Below are positions 1 to 11,666 of a stretch of DNA of 58,803 bases, piece after piece. The position numbers were made by a program, and so were the translations under genes. The notes under the pieces are model-generated. The model made no database searches and had not been told where the DNA came from. It worked only from the letters and a program-made list of their open reading frames with translations. Position 1 is the first letter of the stretch, and every line of letters starts with the position of its first letter. Source of the DNA: Chloroflexota bacterium (GTDB lineage: Bacteria; Chloroflexota; FW602-bin22; JACPRP01); contig JACQUC010000225.1 in assembly GCA_016210495.1 (NCBI GenBank), forward strand, positions 1 to 58,803, in the 5' to 3' direction.

Positions 1-70
1 CGTGGTCGATGTGACCGATGGTGCCGACATTGACGTGAGGCTTCACCCTCTCAAACTTTTTCTTGGCCAT
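1..70 (-). CDS. tuf: elongation factor Tu, N-terminal fragment (cut by window edge)
   Basis: The reverse strand from position 70 reads MAKKKFERVKPHVNVGTIGH and continues off the window, which is the conserved start of EF-Tu leading into its G1 loop (GTIGHIDH). EF-Tu is the GTPase that delivers aminoacyl-tRNA to the ribosome. An AGGAGG ribosome-binding site lies about 11 bases before the ATG. The gene follows fusA in the same direction, 48 bases after the fusA stop, as in the classical str operon. Only 23 codons are visible. Confidence 0.93.
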   Translation of the reverse strand, partial: MAKKKFERVKPHVNVGTIGHIDH

Positions 71-118
71 TAATTATGAATCCTCCTACTATTGATGTCG
101 TGCCTTTCCTTCGGGTTG

Positions 119-2194
119 CTATCCCCTGACTTTCGCCACAATGCTTTCAGACAAATGCGATGGCGCCTCCTGGTAATGAGAGAACTCCATCGAATAGCTG
201 GCCCTTCCTTGCGTCATCGACCGCAGGTCCGTCGAGTAGCCAAACATCTCCGCCAAAGCCACTAAAGACCGGACAACTTGCGTGTTGTCCCTGGGCTCCA
301 TCCCCAGGATGTGCCCGCGTCGAGCTGACAGGTCGCCAATGACGTCTCCAAGGAACTCCTCCGGAACCACGACCTCGACCTTCATAATTGGCTCGAGTAG
401 AATGGGCTTCGCCCTCTCCATACCGCTCTTGAAAGCCATCGAGCCTGCTATCTTGAAAGCAATCTCTGAGGAGTCGACATCATGATACGAGCCGTCGTAC
501 AAGGTTATCATCACATCCACCACGGGATAACCAGCCACGACGCCGCTTTCCAGAGCTTCGCGGACGCCCGACTCCACGGCCGGAATGAATTCCTTGGGAA
601 CGACCCCGCCGACGATACCGTTTACGAACTTGAACCCCTGGCCGGCTTGCATCGGCTCCAGCTTGATCCAAACGTGGCCATACTGCCCACGGCCACCGGT
701 CTGCCTGATGAACCTGCCCTCTGCTTCTACCGGCACCGTAATTGTTTCTCGGTAGGCTACCTGCGGGCGCCCTACGTTCGCCTCGACCTTGAATTCTCGC
801 ACCATCCGATCCACGATCACCTCAAGGTGCAGCTCGCCCATTCCCGAGATGATCATCTGGCCAGTCTCCGGGTCGCTCCGCATGCGAAACGTCGGATCTT
901 CCTCGGCCAGCCGTGCCAGCGCACCGCCCATCTTATCCTGGTCCGCCTTTGTTCGCGGCTCGATGGCTACCGAAATGACCGGTTCCGGGAAGCGTATGGC
1001 TTCGAGAACTATGGGACGCCTGGCATCGCAAAGGGTGTCGCCGGTAAAAGACGACTTGAGTCCGACGATCGCCACGATGTCGCCGGCAAACGCTTCGGCC
1101 ACGTCCTCGCGGTGGTTGGCGTGCATAAGCAGCAGCCTGCCTATCCGCTCTTTCTGGTCCTTGACGGAATTGAGCGTGTAAGACCCGGCGGCGAGGGTGC
1201 CGGAATAGATCCGTGCGTACGCCAACCTGCCAACAAAGGGGTCGGAGACGATCTTGAACACCAAAGCCGAGAAAGGCTCTGTGTCCAGGGACTGCCTGGT
1301 TTCAGTACCGTCAGTCTTGGGATTGGTGCCTCTCACAGGTGGAACATCCATCGGAGAAGGCAGGTAGTCCACTATCGCGTCCAGCATCGGCTGAACGCCC
1401 TTGTTGCGGAGCGCGCTTCCGCAAAGCACAGGAACGATCTTCCCTTCTACAGTGCCCCTGCGTAGAGCAGCCCTGATCTCGTCGGCGCTGATCGCCTGCC
1501 CTTCCACGTACTTGACCATGAGATTCTCGTCCAGTTCCGCTACCGTCTCGACTAGTTCCTCGCGATGATTGGCGGCCGTCGGCTTGTGCTCGTCGGGTAT
1601 CGCCGTCTCCAGCAACTGCGTGCCGAGGTCGTCCGTATAAGTGATGACGCTGTTGTCGACCAGGTCGACGATACCTCTAAACGAGGCCTCCGTGCCTACA
1701 GGGAGCTGAATGGGAATTGGCCTGGCCCCAAGCCGATCGGCGATCATCTCCACTGTCCGCCAGAAGTTCGCCCCCGTTCGGTCCATCTTGTTAACGAAAC
1801 AAATGCGAGGCACCTTGTATCTATCTGCCTGTCGCCACACGGTTTCAGACTGTGGCTCCACGCCGGCCACGGCATCGAAGACGACTACGCCACCGTCTAG
1901 CACCCTCAAACTGCGCTCCACCTCTACGGTGAAGTCCACATGTCCTGGTGTATCGATGATATTGATGCGATGATCTCGCCACAGGCAGGTAGTGGCGGCG
2001 GCAGTGATGGTTATGCCCCGCTCTCGTTCCTGCTCCATCCAGTCCATAACGGCTGTGCCGTCATGGACCTCTCCCATTTTATAAGTCTTTCCAGTGTAGA
2101 AAAGTACTCTTTCAGTTGTTGTCGTCTTTCCCGCGTCGATATGGGCAATAATCCCGATATTTCGGGTGTCCTCTAAGGAAATAGTCCTCGGCAT
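119..2194 (-). CDS. fusA: elongation factor G
   Basis: This 691-residue protein is full length for the ribosomal translocase EF-G, which moves tRNA and mRNA after peptide-bond formation at the cost of GTP. The G domain shows AHIDAGKT (G1, near residue 17), RGITI (switch I), DTPGHVDF (G3) and NKMD (G4). Domain IV carries GGRGQYGHV and the C-terminal domain V carries the EPRDNTQVV segment. The ATG has a GGAG-type site upstream. It sits between rpsG (106-base gap) and tuf, and is probably read from the promoter before rpsL. Confidence 0.98.
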   Translation of the reverse strand: MPRTISLEDTRNIGIIAHIDAGKTTTTERVLFYTGKTYKMGEVHDGTAVMDWMEQERERGITITAAATTCLWRDHRINIIDTPGHVDFTVEVERSLRVLDGGVVVFDAVAGVEPQSETVWRQADRYKVPRICFVNKMDRTGANFWRTVEMIADRLGARPIPIQLPVGTEASFRGIVDLVDNSVITYTDDLGTQLLETAIPDEHKPTAANHREELVETVAELDENLMVKYVEGQAISADEIRAALRRGTVEGKIVPVLCGSALRNKGVQPMLDAIVDYLPSPMDVPPVRGTNPKTDGTETRQSLDTEPFSALVFKIVSDPFVGRLAYARIYSGTLAAGSYTLNSVKDQKERIGRLLLMHANHREDVAEAFAGDIVAIVGLKSSFTGDTLCDARRPIVLEAIRFPEPVISVAIEPRTKADQDKMGGALARLAEEDPTFRMRSDPETGQMIISGMGELHLEVIVDRMVREFKVEANVGRPQVAYRETITVPVEAEGRFIRQTGGRGQYGHVWIKLEPMQAGQGFKFVNGIVGGVVPKEFIPAVESGVREALESGVVAGYPVVDVMITLYDGSYHDVDSSEIAFKIAGSMAFKSGMERAKPILLEPIMKVEVVVPEEFLGDVIGDLSARRGHILGMEPRDNTQVVRSLVALAEMFGYSTDLRSMTQGRASYSMEFSHYQEAPSHLSESIVAKVRG

Positions 2195-2300
2195 AACCTT
2201 CTCCGGCGACTAGTGACTTGGTATCTCGCTACTGCCACAAGTCGACGACGTGTATCTCCGCGTCCAGCGCCTGCTGTTTCGCCCTGCCTGGCCAAAAAAT

Positions 2301-2771
2301 CTACCAGCGATAGTGCGCAAAAGCCTTGTTGGCTTCTGCCATCCGATGGGTGTCCTCGCGTTTCTTCATTGCCGACCCAACACCCTGTGCGGCGTCCATC
2401 AGCTCTGCGGCAAGCTTCTGCGCCATAGACTTGCCACCGCGAGCCCGAGTAGCCGTAATCAGCCATCGCATGGCGAGTGACGTTCGCCGGTCTCCCTTGA
2501 TCTCCACGGGGACCTGGTACGTCGCGCCACCGACCCGCCGAGGCTTCACCTCCAAAACAGGCGTCACGTTCTTCATAGCCTGTTCGAAAACCTCGATTGG
2601 GCTTCTCTTGGTCTGGGTTTCGACTATTCCCAGCGCTCCGTAGACAATCGACTCTGCGACGCTTCTCTTCCCACGCATCATGATCCTGTTAATGAATCTC
2701 GCCAGGGGTCTGCTGTGGAATCTCGCGTCTGGTATTATTGCTCTTCTGACAACACGTGCTCGTCTTGGCAT
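2301..2771 (-). CDS. rpsG: 30S ribosomal protein S7
   Basis: The 156-residue product is the normal length for S7, the primary 16S rRNA-binding protein that nucleates the 30S head. It begins [10 protein letters not shown] and contains the conserved [18 protein letters not shown] and [16 protein letters not shown] stretches. It ends with the typical [15 protein letters not shown]. An AGGAG motif lies before the ATG. It lies 95 bases after rpsL and 106 bases before fusA on the same strand, so it belongs to the str operon; in other bacteria S7 represses this operon. Confidence 0.98.
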   Translation of the reverse strand: MPRRARVVRRAIIPDARFHSRPLARFINRIMMRGKRSVAESIVYGALGIVETQTKRSPIEVFEQAMKNVTPVLEVKPRRVGGATYQVPVEIKGDRRTSLAMRWLITATRARGGKSMAQKLAAELMDAAQGVGSAMKKREDTHRMAEANKAFAHYRW

Positions 2772-2866
2772 TCAATGCTCCTGAAAGTCAGATATCAGGG
2801 ATTCGGTTGGGCCACCAACCTTGAAGGCGTCCTGAAGGCGCTGCTCCCGTGGGCGAACATCACGCT

Positions 2867-3316
2867 CTACTTCTTCTTCTCGCCTTTGCGGGCTACTTCG
2901 CTAGGCTTGGGTGCCTTGGCACCATACTTGGAGCGCCCCTTTCGTCGTCCCGTCACTCCGCCGGCATCCAGGGCCCCTCGAATGATGTGGTATCGCACGC
3001 CTGGCAAATCCTTGACCCGGCCTCCCCGGATCAGCACCACCGAGTGCTCCTGCAAGTTGTGGCCTTCGCCGGGTATGTAAGCCGTGACCTCCATACCGTT
3101 GGTAAGTCGGACTCGCGCGATCTTCCGCAACGCGGAGTTCGGCTTCTTCGGGGTCGTGGTCTTGACCTGCGTGCACACCCCACGCTTCTGGGGGCAGCCC
3201 TTGCCACGCGTCACCCTGTTCTTCAGCGAGTTGTAGCTAAACCGTAGCGCTGGGGCCGTGGTCTTCTTCCTGACGGTGCTGCGCCCTTTTCGCACCAGTT
3301 GACTGATTGTTGGCAA
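2867..3316 (-). CDS. rpsL: 30S ribosomal protein S12
   Basis: S12 lies at the decoding site. The conserved [13 protein letters not shown] and [13 protein letters not shown] motifs are intact, including the lysines at the positions where streptomycin-resistance changes usually occur. The protein is 149 residues, longer than the roughly 124 of E. coli. It has an insertion of about 13 residues after the N-terminal region, known from many non-proteobacterial S12 proteins, and a basic C-terminal tail. Translation appears to start at TTG, since AGGAGGAAGG lies just upstream and the reading begins [10 protein letters not shown]. It is the first gene after a consensus promoter and a structured leader. 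Confidence 0.97.
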   Translation of the reverse strand: MPTISQLVRKGRSTVRKKTTAPALRFSYNSLKNRVTRGKGCPQKRGVCTQVKTTTPKKPNSALRKIARVRLTNGMEVTAYIPGEGHNLQEHSVVLIRGGRVKDLPGVRYHIIRGALDAGGVTGRRKGRSKYGAKAPKPSEVARKGEKKK

Positions 3317-3357
3317 CTACACCTTCCTCCTGATATGTTTCGTCCTAGTCAAACGTA

Positions 3358-3450
3358 AAGCTCGCCAGTGGGCTTGAAAGCTCGGGCGAGCTTGTCTCAA
3401 ACCGTGTAGTTGGTATCCCGAGGACAGCAAAGCAGCCCTCGGGACACCAA
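3358..3450 (-). promoter_or_regulatory. structured 5' leader of the rpsL-rpsG-fusA transcript
   Basis: Two strong inverted repeats lie between the promoter and rpsL. The first, 3410-3450, pairs TTGGT-x-TCCCGAGG with CCTCGGGA-x-ACCAA across a 13-base loop and would fall at the very 5' end of the mRNA. The second, 3358-3393, is a perfect 9-bp stem (AAGCTCGCC/GGCGAGCTT). Neither is followed by a run of T in the transcript, so they look like stability or control elements rather than simple terminators. The first could also close rpoC transcription. Confidence 0.55.
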
Positions 3451-3456
3451 TTTGAT

Positions 3457-3485
3457 ATTATACCAACGCGCTTCCCACGTGTCAA
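3457..3485 (-). promoter_or_regulatory. consensus sigma70-type promoter for rpsL
   Basis: On the reverse strand TTGACA (3480-3485) and TATAAT (3457-3462) are separated by exactly 17 bases, a perfect housekeeping consensus. The -35 box overlaps the rpoC stop codon (3482-3484). The start point would lie near 3450, giving a leader of about 130 bases before rpsL. Confidence 0.85.
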
Positions 3486-6400
3486 GGTCTTTCCACAGGA
3501 GGGAGAAGGAGCTCTCTCTTCCTGGCCTCCTCTTCCTTTCGCTTGCGCATGCCTGACCCCGCCGGAATAAGCTTGCCTATGATCACGTTTTCCTTGAGAC
3601 CTAGCAAGTGATCGACTTTGCCATGGATTGCAGCCTCGGTTAGCACGCGCGTGGTTTCCTGGAACGAGGCCGCCGCTAGGAAGCTCTCCGTGTTGAGCGA
3701 GGCTTTGGTCACGCCGAGCAACACCGTCAGTGCTGTCGCCGGCTCGCCACCCTCGGCCAACACCCTTTGGTTGATGTCTTCGTAAGCGAACCTGTCGAGG
3801 AGTTCACTGGGCAGCCGGTCGGTATCGCCCGGCGTCTCGACCTTCACCTTGCGCAGCATCTGGCGCACGATGATCTCGATGTGCTTATCGTTGATAGTTA
3901 CGCCCTGAGACCGATAAACCTTCTGAACCTCGTCCACCAGGTAGCGCTGCACGGCCTCGCGTCCCAGAACCCTCAGGATATCCTGGGGATTGGCCGCACC
4001 TTCGGTCAAAAGATCACCGGCAGCCACCCGTGCGCCCGTGTCGACACGGAGCCTCGCCGCAGGAGGGGCCACGTATTCCCTTTCCTCCTTATCCTCGTAC
4101 CAGATCGTGATCTTGTCCTCGGTTATGGCCACGTTGCCTGCCATCGGGGCTATGATCTCGTCCTCCGCGCCCCTGGCGAGCACAGCGCCTACCTCCACCC
4201 AGTCCCCATCGCTGACAAGCACGGCAAAGTCGCGACCGACGGGGATCTCGTCGCGGTAAACCTCTTGCGAGACGATCTTGATGCGGCGGGTGTCCTCGCC
4301 ACGTTCGATTTCGACCAAGCCGTCGATTTCGCTGACGATCGCCTGCCCCTTGGGCACGCGCGCTTCGAACAGCTCTTCGACGCGCGGCAAGCCGCTGGTG
4401 ATGTCCACGCCCGCGATGCCACCAGTATGGAAGGTACGCATCGTAAGCTGCGTGCCAGGCTCGCCGATGCTTTGAGCGGCGATAATTCCGACCGCCTCGC
4501 CCATTTCTACTGCTCTGCCACGCGCCAGACTTCGTCCGTAGCACCGCTGGCAGATCCCGTGCCTGGCCTCGCACGTGAGCGGCGACCGCACCTGAACGCG
4601 ACCCACGTTGATTTCGACAATTTGGCGAGACTTCTCTTCGTCGATTTCCTCGTTGCGTTCCGCGATGATCTCGCCCGTCGCAGGGTGAACCACACGGCTG
4701 GCGGCGAATCGCCCCAGGATGCGGTCGGCCAAAGGCTCTACCATACCCCTTTCACCCTGCTGGTCCAGCCATATTCCCCCCGTTGTGCCGCAGTCTTCTT
4801 CGTTGATGATCACATCCTGCGCCACGTCTATCAGTCGGCGTGTCAAATAGCCGGAGTCGGCAGTTCGAATGGCGGTGTCGGCCAGACCTTTGCGCGCTCC
4901 GTGGGTCGAAATAAAGTACTCGAGCACCGTAAGCCCCTCGCGGAAGCTGGAGCGAATGGGCAGGTCGATGATCCGGCCCGAGGGAGCCGTCATCAGTCCT
5001 CGCATAGCCGCCATCTGACGCAACTGCTGAATGTTGCCTTTGGCTCCTGACGTCGTCATCATATAGACAGGCCCGAAGCGATCCATCGAATCGGCCACCG
5101 CCTTGGTCACCTCTTCGGTGGTTTCGCTCCAGATCTCCACGGCCTGAGTGTAGCGTTCTTCCTCGGTGATCAGGCCGCGACGAAACTGCTTCTGAATCTC
5201 TTCGATGCGAGCATCGGCCTCGGCCAGCAGCGTATCTCTGGCAGCGGGAATCTGGATGTCGTCGATGGCTATCGTGATACCGGACCGCGTGGCATACGCA
5301 AAACCGATGTTCTTGATGTCGTCGACGACGTGCGCGCTCCTCTCATTGCCATAAAGACGGTTGCACTCCGCGACAATGGACCGCAGCGCCTTCCTGTCCA
5401 TCGTTTCGTTCTTGAAGCGAAGCGCCGGAGGCAGCACCTCATTGAAGATGATACGGCCAATCGTTGTACTGATCAGCTCCGGTTCCTCATCCTCGACGCG
5501 CGCGAGGCGGACCTTTACCGACGCGTGCAAATCGATGACGCCAAGGTCGTAGGCCAGGCGGGCATCATCAGGATTGCTAAAAGCCTTACCCTCTCCCTTT
5601 GCACCGGGCTTCATAATCGTCAAGTAGTAGCAGCCCAGCACCATATCCAGCGTCGGCGCCACGATTGGCTCCCCGCTGGATGGCGATAGCAGGTTGAACG
5701 TGGACAACATCAGCGTTCGCGCCTCTTCTCTGGCTTGAGCCGACAGCGGCACGTGAACGGCCATCTGGTCCCCATCGAAATCGGCGCCAAAGGCCGCGCA
5801 GACCAGAGGATGGATCTGAATCGCGCTTCCTTCGATTAGGACCGGCTGGAACGCCTGGATACCGAGACGGTGCAACGTTGGCGCTCGGTTCAACAACACA
5901 GGGTGATCCTTGATGACCTCCTCGAGCACGTCCCAAACCTCGGGCTTCACCCGCTCCACAATGCGCTTGGCGCTCTTAATATTGTGAGCGTAGCCGCGTT
6001 CGACCAGACGGCGCATCACGAATGGCTTGAATAGTTCCAGCGCCATTCGTTTTGGCAAGCCGCACTGATCCAGAGTCAGGTCTGGTCCTACCACGATGAC
6101 TGATCGACCCGAGTAGTCGACGCGCTTGCCCAGCAGGTTCTGGCGGAACCTTCCTTGCTTGCCCTTCAGCATGTCGCTGAGAGACTTCAGCTTGTGGTTG
6201 CTGGACCCAGACACAGCTCTTCCTCTGCGGCCGTTGTCGATTAACGAGTCGACCGCTTCCTGGAGCATTCGTTTCTCATTGCGTACTATTATCTCAGGAG
6301 CGCCGAGCTCAAGCAGCCTCTTCAAACGATTGTTGCGATTGATGACACGTCGGTATAGGTCGTTGAGATCAGACGTTGCGAAACGCCCACCATCCAACTG

Positions 6401-7660
6401 TACCATCGGGCGCAAGTCGGGCGGTAGCACCGGCAACACCCTGAAGATCATCCATTCCGGCCTGTTCCCACTTTTCCGGAAGGCCTCCACCACGCGCAAA
6501 CGTTTGGTAGCTTTCTTGCGACGCTGGCCGGAGCCCGACGATAGGCGAATCTCCCGGCGCAGTTCCTCGGCCAGATTGTTCAGATCCAGTGTCACGAGAA
6601 TCTCGCGCACGGCCTCGGCCCCGGTGCCTGCTTTGAACATCTTGCCGTACTTCTCGTTCAGCTCCCTGTATCTGCTCTCCGAGAGCAGTTGCAGGGCTTC
6701 CAGCGCCTCGATCTCGCGGCGCTTGGCATCGGCCTCTTGCTCCAGCCGGGCGATCTCGTCGTTCATCTTCGACGTTGCCTGGCCGATCTCCTCCTCGGCC
6801 ACAGCCCGGAGGTGGTCGATCTCCGCGCCAACACGATCCGTATTGTAGGCCTGATCCTGTCGAACCTCCCGCTCGGCGTCTTCCAGGCGGGCCCGCGTTA
6901 GATCCTTGAGCTTTTCCATAACGTCGCGGTTCACGGCAGCATCTTCACGAACGAGAACTTCTTCGCCCAAAGTGATGTCTTCAGGCGCTGCCTGGTTGAG
7001 CAATTCCTGAAGGCGCTCTTGCACAGGAGACGCCATAGAAATGATCGCTTCCGTATCTCTGGCCAGCATTTCCTCGAGGGACTTGTGCGTAGCCTCTCTA
7101 CTAGCCTCGAGTTCCGCGATGTGCTCCAACAGATGACTGTTGGCCTCCCCAATCTTCTCTTGCGCCGTTTTCTGGACGCGCCCGACCGCCGAGACAAGCT
7201 CGTGCTCGATCTGCGCCAGGGCCTTCTTCCGTGCCTCGCGGTCCACGCCGATAACAATGAACTGTGCGAAATAGAGCACGCGCTCGAGGCTGCGTGGCGA
7301 AACATCCAGCAGCAAGCCTGTGCGGCTTGGCGTGCCCTTGACGAACCAGATGTGACTTACGGGCGAGGCGAGGTCGATGTGTCCCATGCGCTCGCGGCGC
7401 ACCTTGGCCCGAGCTACCTCGACACCGCACTTGTCACAGACAATTCCCTTGTATCGAACGCGCTTGTACTTGCCGCAGTAGCATTCCCAGTCCTTGGTAG
7501 GACCAAATATCTTCTCGCAAAAGAGCCCGTCTTTCTCAGGCTTTAGCGTTCGATAGTTGATCGTTTCGGGCTTGGTTACTTCTCCGTATGACCACGATCT
7601 GATCTGCTCTGGCGAAGCCAGGCTGATACGAACCGCGTTGAAGTCATTAACTTCCAGCAT
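3482..7660 (-). CDS. rpoC: DNA-directed RNA polymerase subunit beta-prime
   Basis: This is the catalytic large subunit of RNA polymerase, 1392 residues. The magnesium-binding loop [11 protein letters not shown] is intact and defines the active site. The N-terminal zinc-binding element is visible as CYCGK followed by CDKCGVEV, and a second Cys cluster occurs in the [14 protein letters not shown] segment. Residues of roughly 130-330 form a highly charged, probably coiled-coil insertion within the clamp region that is absent from the shortest bacterial versions. The ATG follows AGGAGG. It starts 34 bases after rpoB ends and is co-transcribed with it. Confidence 0.98.
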   Translation of the reverse strand: MLEVNDFNAVRISLASPEQIRSWSYGEVTKPETINYRTLKPEKDGLFCEKIFGPTKDWECYCGKYKRVRYKGIVCDKCGVEVARAKVRRERMGHIDLASPVSHIWFVKGTPSRTGLLLDVSPRSLERVLYFAQFIVIGVDREARKKALAQIEHELVSAVGRVQKTAQEKIGEANSHLLEHIAELEASREATHKSLEEMLARDTEAIISMASPVQERLQELLNQAAPEDITLGEEVLVREDAAVNRDVMEKLKDLTRARLEDAEREVRQDQAYNTDRVGAEIDHLRAVAEEEIGQATSKMNDEIARLEQEADAKRREIEALEALQLLSESRYRELNEKYGKMFKAGTGAEAVREILVTLDLNNLAEELRREIRLSSGSGQRRKKATKRLRVVEAFRKSGNRPEWMIFRVLPVLPPDLRPMVQLDGGRFATSDLNDLYRRVINRNNRLKRLLELGAPEIIVRNEKRMLQEAVDSLIDNGRRGRAVSGSSNHKLKSLSDMLKGKQGRFRQNLLGKRVDYSGRSVIVVGPDLTLDQCGLPKRMALELFKPFVMRRLVERGYAHNIKSAKRIVERVKPEVWDVLEEVIKDHPVLLNRAPTLHRLGIQAFQPVLIEGSAIQIHPLVCAAFGADFDGDQMAVHVPLSAQAREEARTLMLSTFNLLSPSSGEPIVAPTLDMVLGCYYLTIMKPGAKGEGKAFSNPDDARLAYDLGVIDLHASVKVRLARVEDEEPELISTTIGRIIFNEVLPPALRFKNETMDRKALRSIVAECNRLYGNERSAHVVDDIKNIGFAYATRSGITIAIDDIQIPAARDTLLAEADARIEEIQKQFRRGLITEEERYTQAVEIWSETTEEVTKAVADSMDRFGPVYMMTTSGAKGNIQQLRQMAAMRGLMTAPSGRIIDLPIRSSFREGLTVLEYFISTHGARKGLADTAIRTADSGYLTRRLIDVAQDVIINEEDCGTTGGIWLDQQGERGMVEPLADRILGRFAASRVVHPATGEIIAERNEEIDEEKSRQIVEINVGRVQVRSPLTCEARHGICQRCYGRSLARGRAVEMGEAVGIIAAQSIGEPGTQLTMRTFHTGGIAGVDITSGLPRVEELFEARVPKGQAIVSEIDGLVEIERGEDTRRIKIVSQEVYRDEIPVGRDFAVLVSDGDWVEVGAVLARGAEDEIIAPMAGNVAITEDKITIWYEDKEEREYVAPPAARLRVDTGARVAAGDLLTEGAANPQDILRVLGREAVQRYLVDEVQKVYRSQGVTINDKHIEIIVRQMLRKVKVETPGDTDRLPSELLDRFAYEDINQRVLAEGGEPATALTVLLGVTKASLNTESFLAAASFQETTRVLTEAAIHGKVDHLLGLKENVIIGKLIPAGSGMRKRKEEEARKRELLLPPVERP

Positions 7661-7694
7661 CTTGCCTCCTGCTAAGATAGCACCTCAAAATGTG

Positions 7695-10600
7695 CTACTC
7701 CTCAAACCCCGCGAGATTGATGCCCAGTTCGGGCACAAGCTCGTCGCCTCCCCCGGTATCCTCGATAAAGTGAACCCGTTCTTCGTCTTCATTTAGCACT
7801 TCGACGGCCAGCCCCAGGCTTTGGAGCTCCTTGACCAGTACCTTGAACGACTCGGGCACCCCAGGCTCCAGAATGTTCTCGCCCTTGACGATAGCCTCGT
7901 AAGTCTTGACCCTGCCTACCACGTCGTCGGACTTCACCGTCAGTATCTCCTGGAGGATGTGGGCCGCGCCGTAGGCCTCTAGCGCCCAGACCTCCATCTC
8001 TCCGAATCGCTGTCCACCAAACTGCGCCTTGCCGCCCAGCGGCTGTTGCGTGATAAGACTGTAGGGGCCGGTGGATCGGGCGTGGATCTTGTCCTCTACC
8101 AGGTGGACGAGCTTCATCATATAGATGCTGCCGACCGTCACTGGCTGATCGAACGGCTCGCCCGTGCGGCCATCGTACAGAATGGTCTTTCCACTGGTGG
8201 GTATTGCCAGACCCTTCTCTCGCGCCGTCTTCTCAGCCAAGTCTTCCAGGTCGGCGGGACTCGCCTCGCCTGGCAGGACACCATTATCCTCAAGCCATAT
8301 CCGCAAACACGTGCTCTTCGCTTCGCCCTGGAATCTGTCGTTAAAGACACTCTCGGCATCGCAGCCACGCCTCACGAGCCATTCCTTGGCTCTTCGCCGC
8401 GTCTCTTCGGGCGGCAGCGCCCTCGGCATCTCCCCGTCGACACTGCCAACGCGCTGCACGATCCAGGCACGGGCCAGCGCGTCTTCAATTTCGCCCTCTT
8501 TCGCGCCATCAAACACCGGCGAGGTAATCTTGACTCCGAGAACCTGTCCAGCCCAGCCCAGGTGCGTCTCCAGAATCTGGCCCAGGTTCATACGGGATGG
8601 CACGCCAATCGGGTTCAGCACCAGATCCACGGGGGTCCCGTCCGGAAGGAAGGGCATATCTTGGACCGGCAGGATCTTGGCGATAACCCCCTTGTTGCCG
8701 TGCCGTCCGGCCATCTTGTCGCCCTCGGCAATCTTCCGTTTCTGCGCGATGTACACCCTCGCCAGTTGGTTCACGCCAGCCGGAAGTTCGTCGTGGTTGT
8801 CGCGGGAAAACACTTTCACATCCACAACCTTGCCCCGCTCGCCGTGTGGCACGCGTAGGCTGGTATCTTTCACCTCGCGAGCTTTCTCGCCGAAGATGGC
8901 TCTCAGCAAACGCTCTTCGGCCGTCAACTCCGTCTCGCCCTTGGGCGTGATCTTGCCTACGAGGATGTCGCCCGCGCCGACCTCGGCGCCGATCCTGATG
9001 ATGCCGCTCTCGTCCAGGTCGCGCAGCGCCTCGTCGCCGACGTTGGGAATGTCGCGCGTGATCTCTTCGGGACCCAGTTTCGTGTCGCGAGCTTCGACCT
9101 CATGCTTCTCGATGTGAATCGAGGTGAACTTGTCCGTGCGGACAACGCCTTCGCTGATTATGACTGCATCCTCGAAATTGCTGCCTTCCCACGACATGAA
9201 GGCCACCAAGACGTTCTGCCCCATCGCCAGCTCACCACCGTCCGTCGAAGAGCTGTCGGCCAGCGGATGGCCCGGCCTCACCACCTGCCCCACCGAGACG
9301 ATGGGGCGCTGGTTAATGCACGTGCCCTGGTTCGACCGAACGAACTTCTGAAGCTGGTACGTTTGAGGCTTTCCTTCGGCGTCCGAGACAACGATTTGCC
9401 GGGCGGTGACGCTCATGACCTCACCTCCGGTCTGGCTTACGATCACATGTCCGCTGTCGCGTGCGGCCTGCCATTCGACACCTGTGCCCACGAGCGGCGC
9501 CTCCGGCCTGATTAGGGGCACGGCTTGACGCTGCATATTCGCACCCATCAACGCGCGGTTGGCGTCGTCGTGCTCCAGAAATGGTATCAAAGCCGTGGCC
9601 ACGCTGACGATTTGTTTCGGCGAGACGTCCATAAACTGTACCTTGTCGGGCGTCTCGATGGAGAACTGCTGCGCATGACGAACCTCCACGTGTTCGTCCA
9701 CGAAGCGATTGCTCTCGTCCAGGCGCGAGTTTGCTTGGGCTATGAAGTACTGGTCCTCTTCGTCTGCGGACAGATAGACGATCTCATTGGAGACGAACGG
9801 CTTGATCTTTATCTGGCGCAAGGCCAGCTCCCCGAGCTCGTCCGCAAGCTCCTTTGTGACGAGCGTTCCCGGAGATGCCATCACCTCGCCGGTGCCGGGC
9901 GCAACCAGACGTTCGCGGAGCACCTGCCCCACTAACTTCTCGGGCTCGTTGTCCAGCATGTTGTACACGAGACGATACGGTGTCTCGATGAAGCCATACT
10001 CGTTGATAACGCCATAGGTGGCCAGCGAGCCGATCAGCCCGATATTAGGGCCTTCCGGGGTCTCTATGGGGCAGATACGCCCGTAGTGGCTGTGGTGCAC
10101 GTCACGGACGTCCATGCCGGCCCGCTCGCGGTTGAGTCCTCCGGGGCCCAGGGCGCTCAAGCGCCTCTTGTGGGTTAGCTCGGCCAGCGGGTTAGTCATA
10201 TCCATGAACTGGGAAAGCTGGCTCCCGCCAAAGAACTCCTTCATCGCGGCCACGACGGGGCGGATATTGATCAGACCCGCAGGCGTCGCTGTGTCCGGCT
10301 CCTGGATGCTCATGCGCTCCTTAATAACCCGCTCCATGCGTAGGAGCCCGACGCGGAACTGATTCTGGATGAGTTCCCCGACGGCCCGTACCCGTCGGTT
10401 GCCAAGGTGGTCGATGTCGTCTGGCTGTCCCAGACCGTTATTGATGTTGATCATCGTTCGGATGATCTGCAAAATGTCTTCCTTCGTCAGGATCCGCTGC
10501 GTTGGCGGAACGTCCAGGCCCAGACGCTTGTTCAGCTTGTGGCGGCCCACCTTGCCCAGGTCATATCGGCGAAAATTGAAGAACAGGGAGTTAAGCAAGC

Positions 10601-11396
10601 TCCTTGCGTTGTCCAATGTCGGAGGATCGCCAGGACGCAGCCGCCGGTAAAACTCCAACAACGCCTCCTCAGTTCGCTTGGTCGGGTCCTTGGCCATCGT
10701 TTCCTGTATGTAATGCCGATCACCTGTCTCGACGACGCCAAAAACATCCAACAACTGCTCATCCGTGCTGAACCCAATCGCTCGCAGCAGTGTCGTTACC
10801 GGTATCTTGCGCTTGCGGTCCACCTTCACCGACAAGATATCCTTGTTGCTGGTCTCAAACTCGAGCCAGGCCCCACGATTCGGGATCAGCTTGGCGTAGC
10901 ACAACGGCCTGCCCGTCGACGGGTCCTCGACGACCGTGAAATACACCCCAGGCGAGCGTACAAGCTGGCTGACAACCACACGCTCAGCTCCATTAATGAC
11001 GAAGGTACCGTGCTCAGTCATGAGCGGAAAGTCGCCCATGAAGATCTCTTGCTCCTTGATCTCCCCCGTCTCCTTCGCCTTGAGCTGCACTTTCACACGC
11101 AACGGAGCGGCGAATGTCATATCTCGCTCGCGGCACTCCTGGACGTTGTACTTTGGCACGCCAAAAGCGTAATCGAGGAATTGCAATTCGAGATTCTTTC
11201 CTGTAAAATCCTGAATCGGGGAGATCTCGGCGAAAAGCTCCCTTAGCCCTTCCTCGATAAACCACGCGAAAGAGTCGAGCTGAAGGCGTATCAAGTTCGG
11301 TATTGCGAGCACTTCGGGGATACGGGCGTAGCTCTTTCGTAAACCACCGGGCGCAACAGCGGGACGTCCAGGCCTCGGTGCGATGCTGACTGCCAT
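7695..11396 (-). CDS. rpoB: DNA-directed RNA polymerase subunit beta
   Basis: The beta subunit (1233 residues) forms half of the polymerase active cleft. The rifampicin-pocket segment reads [20 protein letters not shown] and then SALGPGGL, with Asp, His and Ser at the three positions most often changed in resistance, so no resistance substitution is seen there. The later [12 protein letters not shown] and the C-terminal [18 protein letters not shown] are also conserved. I place the start at [10 protein letters not shown] because AAGGAG lies 9 bases upstream. The open frame runs 23 codons further up, but that stretch overlaps the promoter. Confidence 0.98.
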   Translation of the reverse strand: MAVSIAPRPGRPAVAPGGLRKSYARIPEVLAIPNLIRLQLDSFAWFIEEGLRELFAEISPIQDFTGKNLELQFLDYAFGVPKYNVQECRERDMTFAAPLRVKVQLKAKETGEIKEQEIFMGDFPLMTEHGTFVINGAERVVVSQLVRSPGVYFTVVEDPSTGRPLCYAKLIPNRGAWLEFETSNKDILSVKVDRKRKIPVTTLLRAIGFSTDEQLLDVFGVVETGDRHYIQETMAKDPTKRTEEALLEFYRRLRPGDPPTLDNARSLLNSLFFNFRRYDLGKVGRHKLNKRLGLDVPPTQRILTKEDILQIIRTMININNGLGQPDDIDHLGNRRVRAVGELIQNQFRVGLLRMERVIKERMSIQEPDTATPAGLINIRPVVAAMKEFFGGSQLSQFMDMTNPLAELTHKRRLSALGPGGLNRERAGMDVRDVHHSHYGRICPIETPEGPNIGLIGSLATYGVINEYGFIETPYRLVYNMLDNEPEKLVGQVLRERLVAPGTGEVMASPGTLVTKELADELGELALRQIKIKPFVSNEIVYLSADEEDQYFIAQANSRLDESNRFVDEHVEVRHAQQFSIETPDKVQFMDVSPKQIVSVATALIPFLEHDDANRALMGANMQRQAVPLIRPEAPLVGTGVEWQAARDSGHVIVSQTGGEVMSVTARQIVVSDAEGKPQTYQLQKFVRSNQGTCINQRPIVSVGQVVRPGHPLADSSSTDGGELAMGQNVLVAFMSWEGSNFEDAVIISEGVVRTDKFTSIHIEKHEVEARDTKLGPEEITRDIPNVGDEALRDLDESGIIRIGAEVGAGDILVGKITPKGETELTAEERLLRAIFGEKAREVKDTSLRVPHGERGKVVDVKVFSRDNHDELPAGVNQLARVYIAQKRKIAEGDKMAGRHGNKGVIAKILPVQDMPFLPDGTPVDLVLNPIGVPSRMNLGQILETHLGWAGQVLGVKITSPVFDGAKEGEIEDALARAWIVQRVGSVDGEMPRALPPEETRRRAKEWLVRRGCDAESVFNDRFQGEAKSTCLRIWLEDNGVLPGEASPADLEDLAEKTAREKGLAIPTSGKTILYDGRTGEPFDQPVTVGSIYMMKLVHLVEDKIHARSTGPYSLITQQPLGGKAQFGGQRFGEMEVWALEAYGAAHILQEILTVKSDDVVGRVKTYEAIVKGENILEPGVPESFKVLVKELQSLGLAVEVLNEDEERVHFIEDTGGGDELVPELGINLAGFEE

Positions 11397-11453
11397 ACTC
11401 TGACACTCCTTGGGACACAATAATACTGCTGGAAAATTACGCAGAGACGATTG

Positions 11454-11482
11454 AGTATAACACACTGAGCGTCGTCCGTCAA
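11454..11482 (-). promoter_or_regulatory. sigma70-type promoter for rpoBC
   Basis: Reverse-strand TTGACG (11477-11482) and TATACT (11454-11459) are spaced 17 bases apart, close to consensus. The predicted start point leaves about 50 bases before the AAGGAG site and the ATG at 11396. The rest of the interval up to the divergent regulator gene at 11667 holds no other clear element. Confidence 0.8.
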
Positions 11483-11666
11483 CAATTTCTTTCGAAACTT
11501 GCAGCCGACCTAGCGCTCAGGCAATACTGTTACTGCAATTTCCGGGCCAACACTTCCTTGGAGCCTAGAAATTCTTCTGATTGCCGCAGATGTTGTAGGT
11601 GCAGGCGCTGGCCTGATCCTCGTCACCTAGCTCTTGACGTGGGCAGGCGCCTGGGAAGGTACCGCG

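Noticed and set aside
482..1465. Long plus-strand open frame opposite fusA
   Set aside because: It is the complement of a highly conserved EF-G gene, has no family resemblance and no ribosome-binding site.
3767..5050. 427-codon plus-strand open frame opposite rpoC
   Set aside because: It mirrors conserved rpoC codons in a GC-rich gene and shows no independent coding features.
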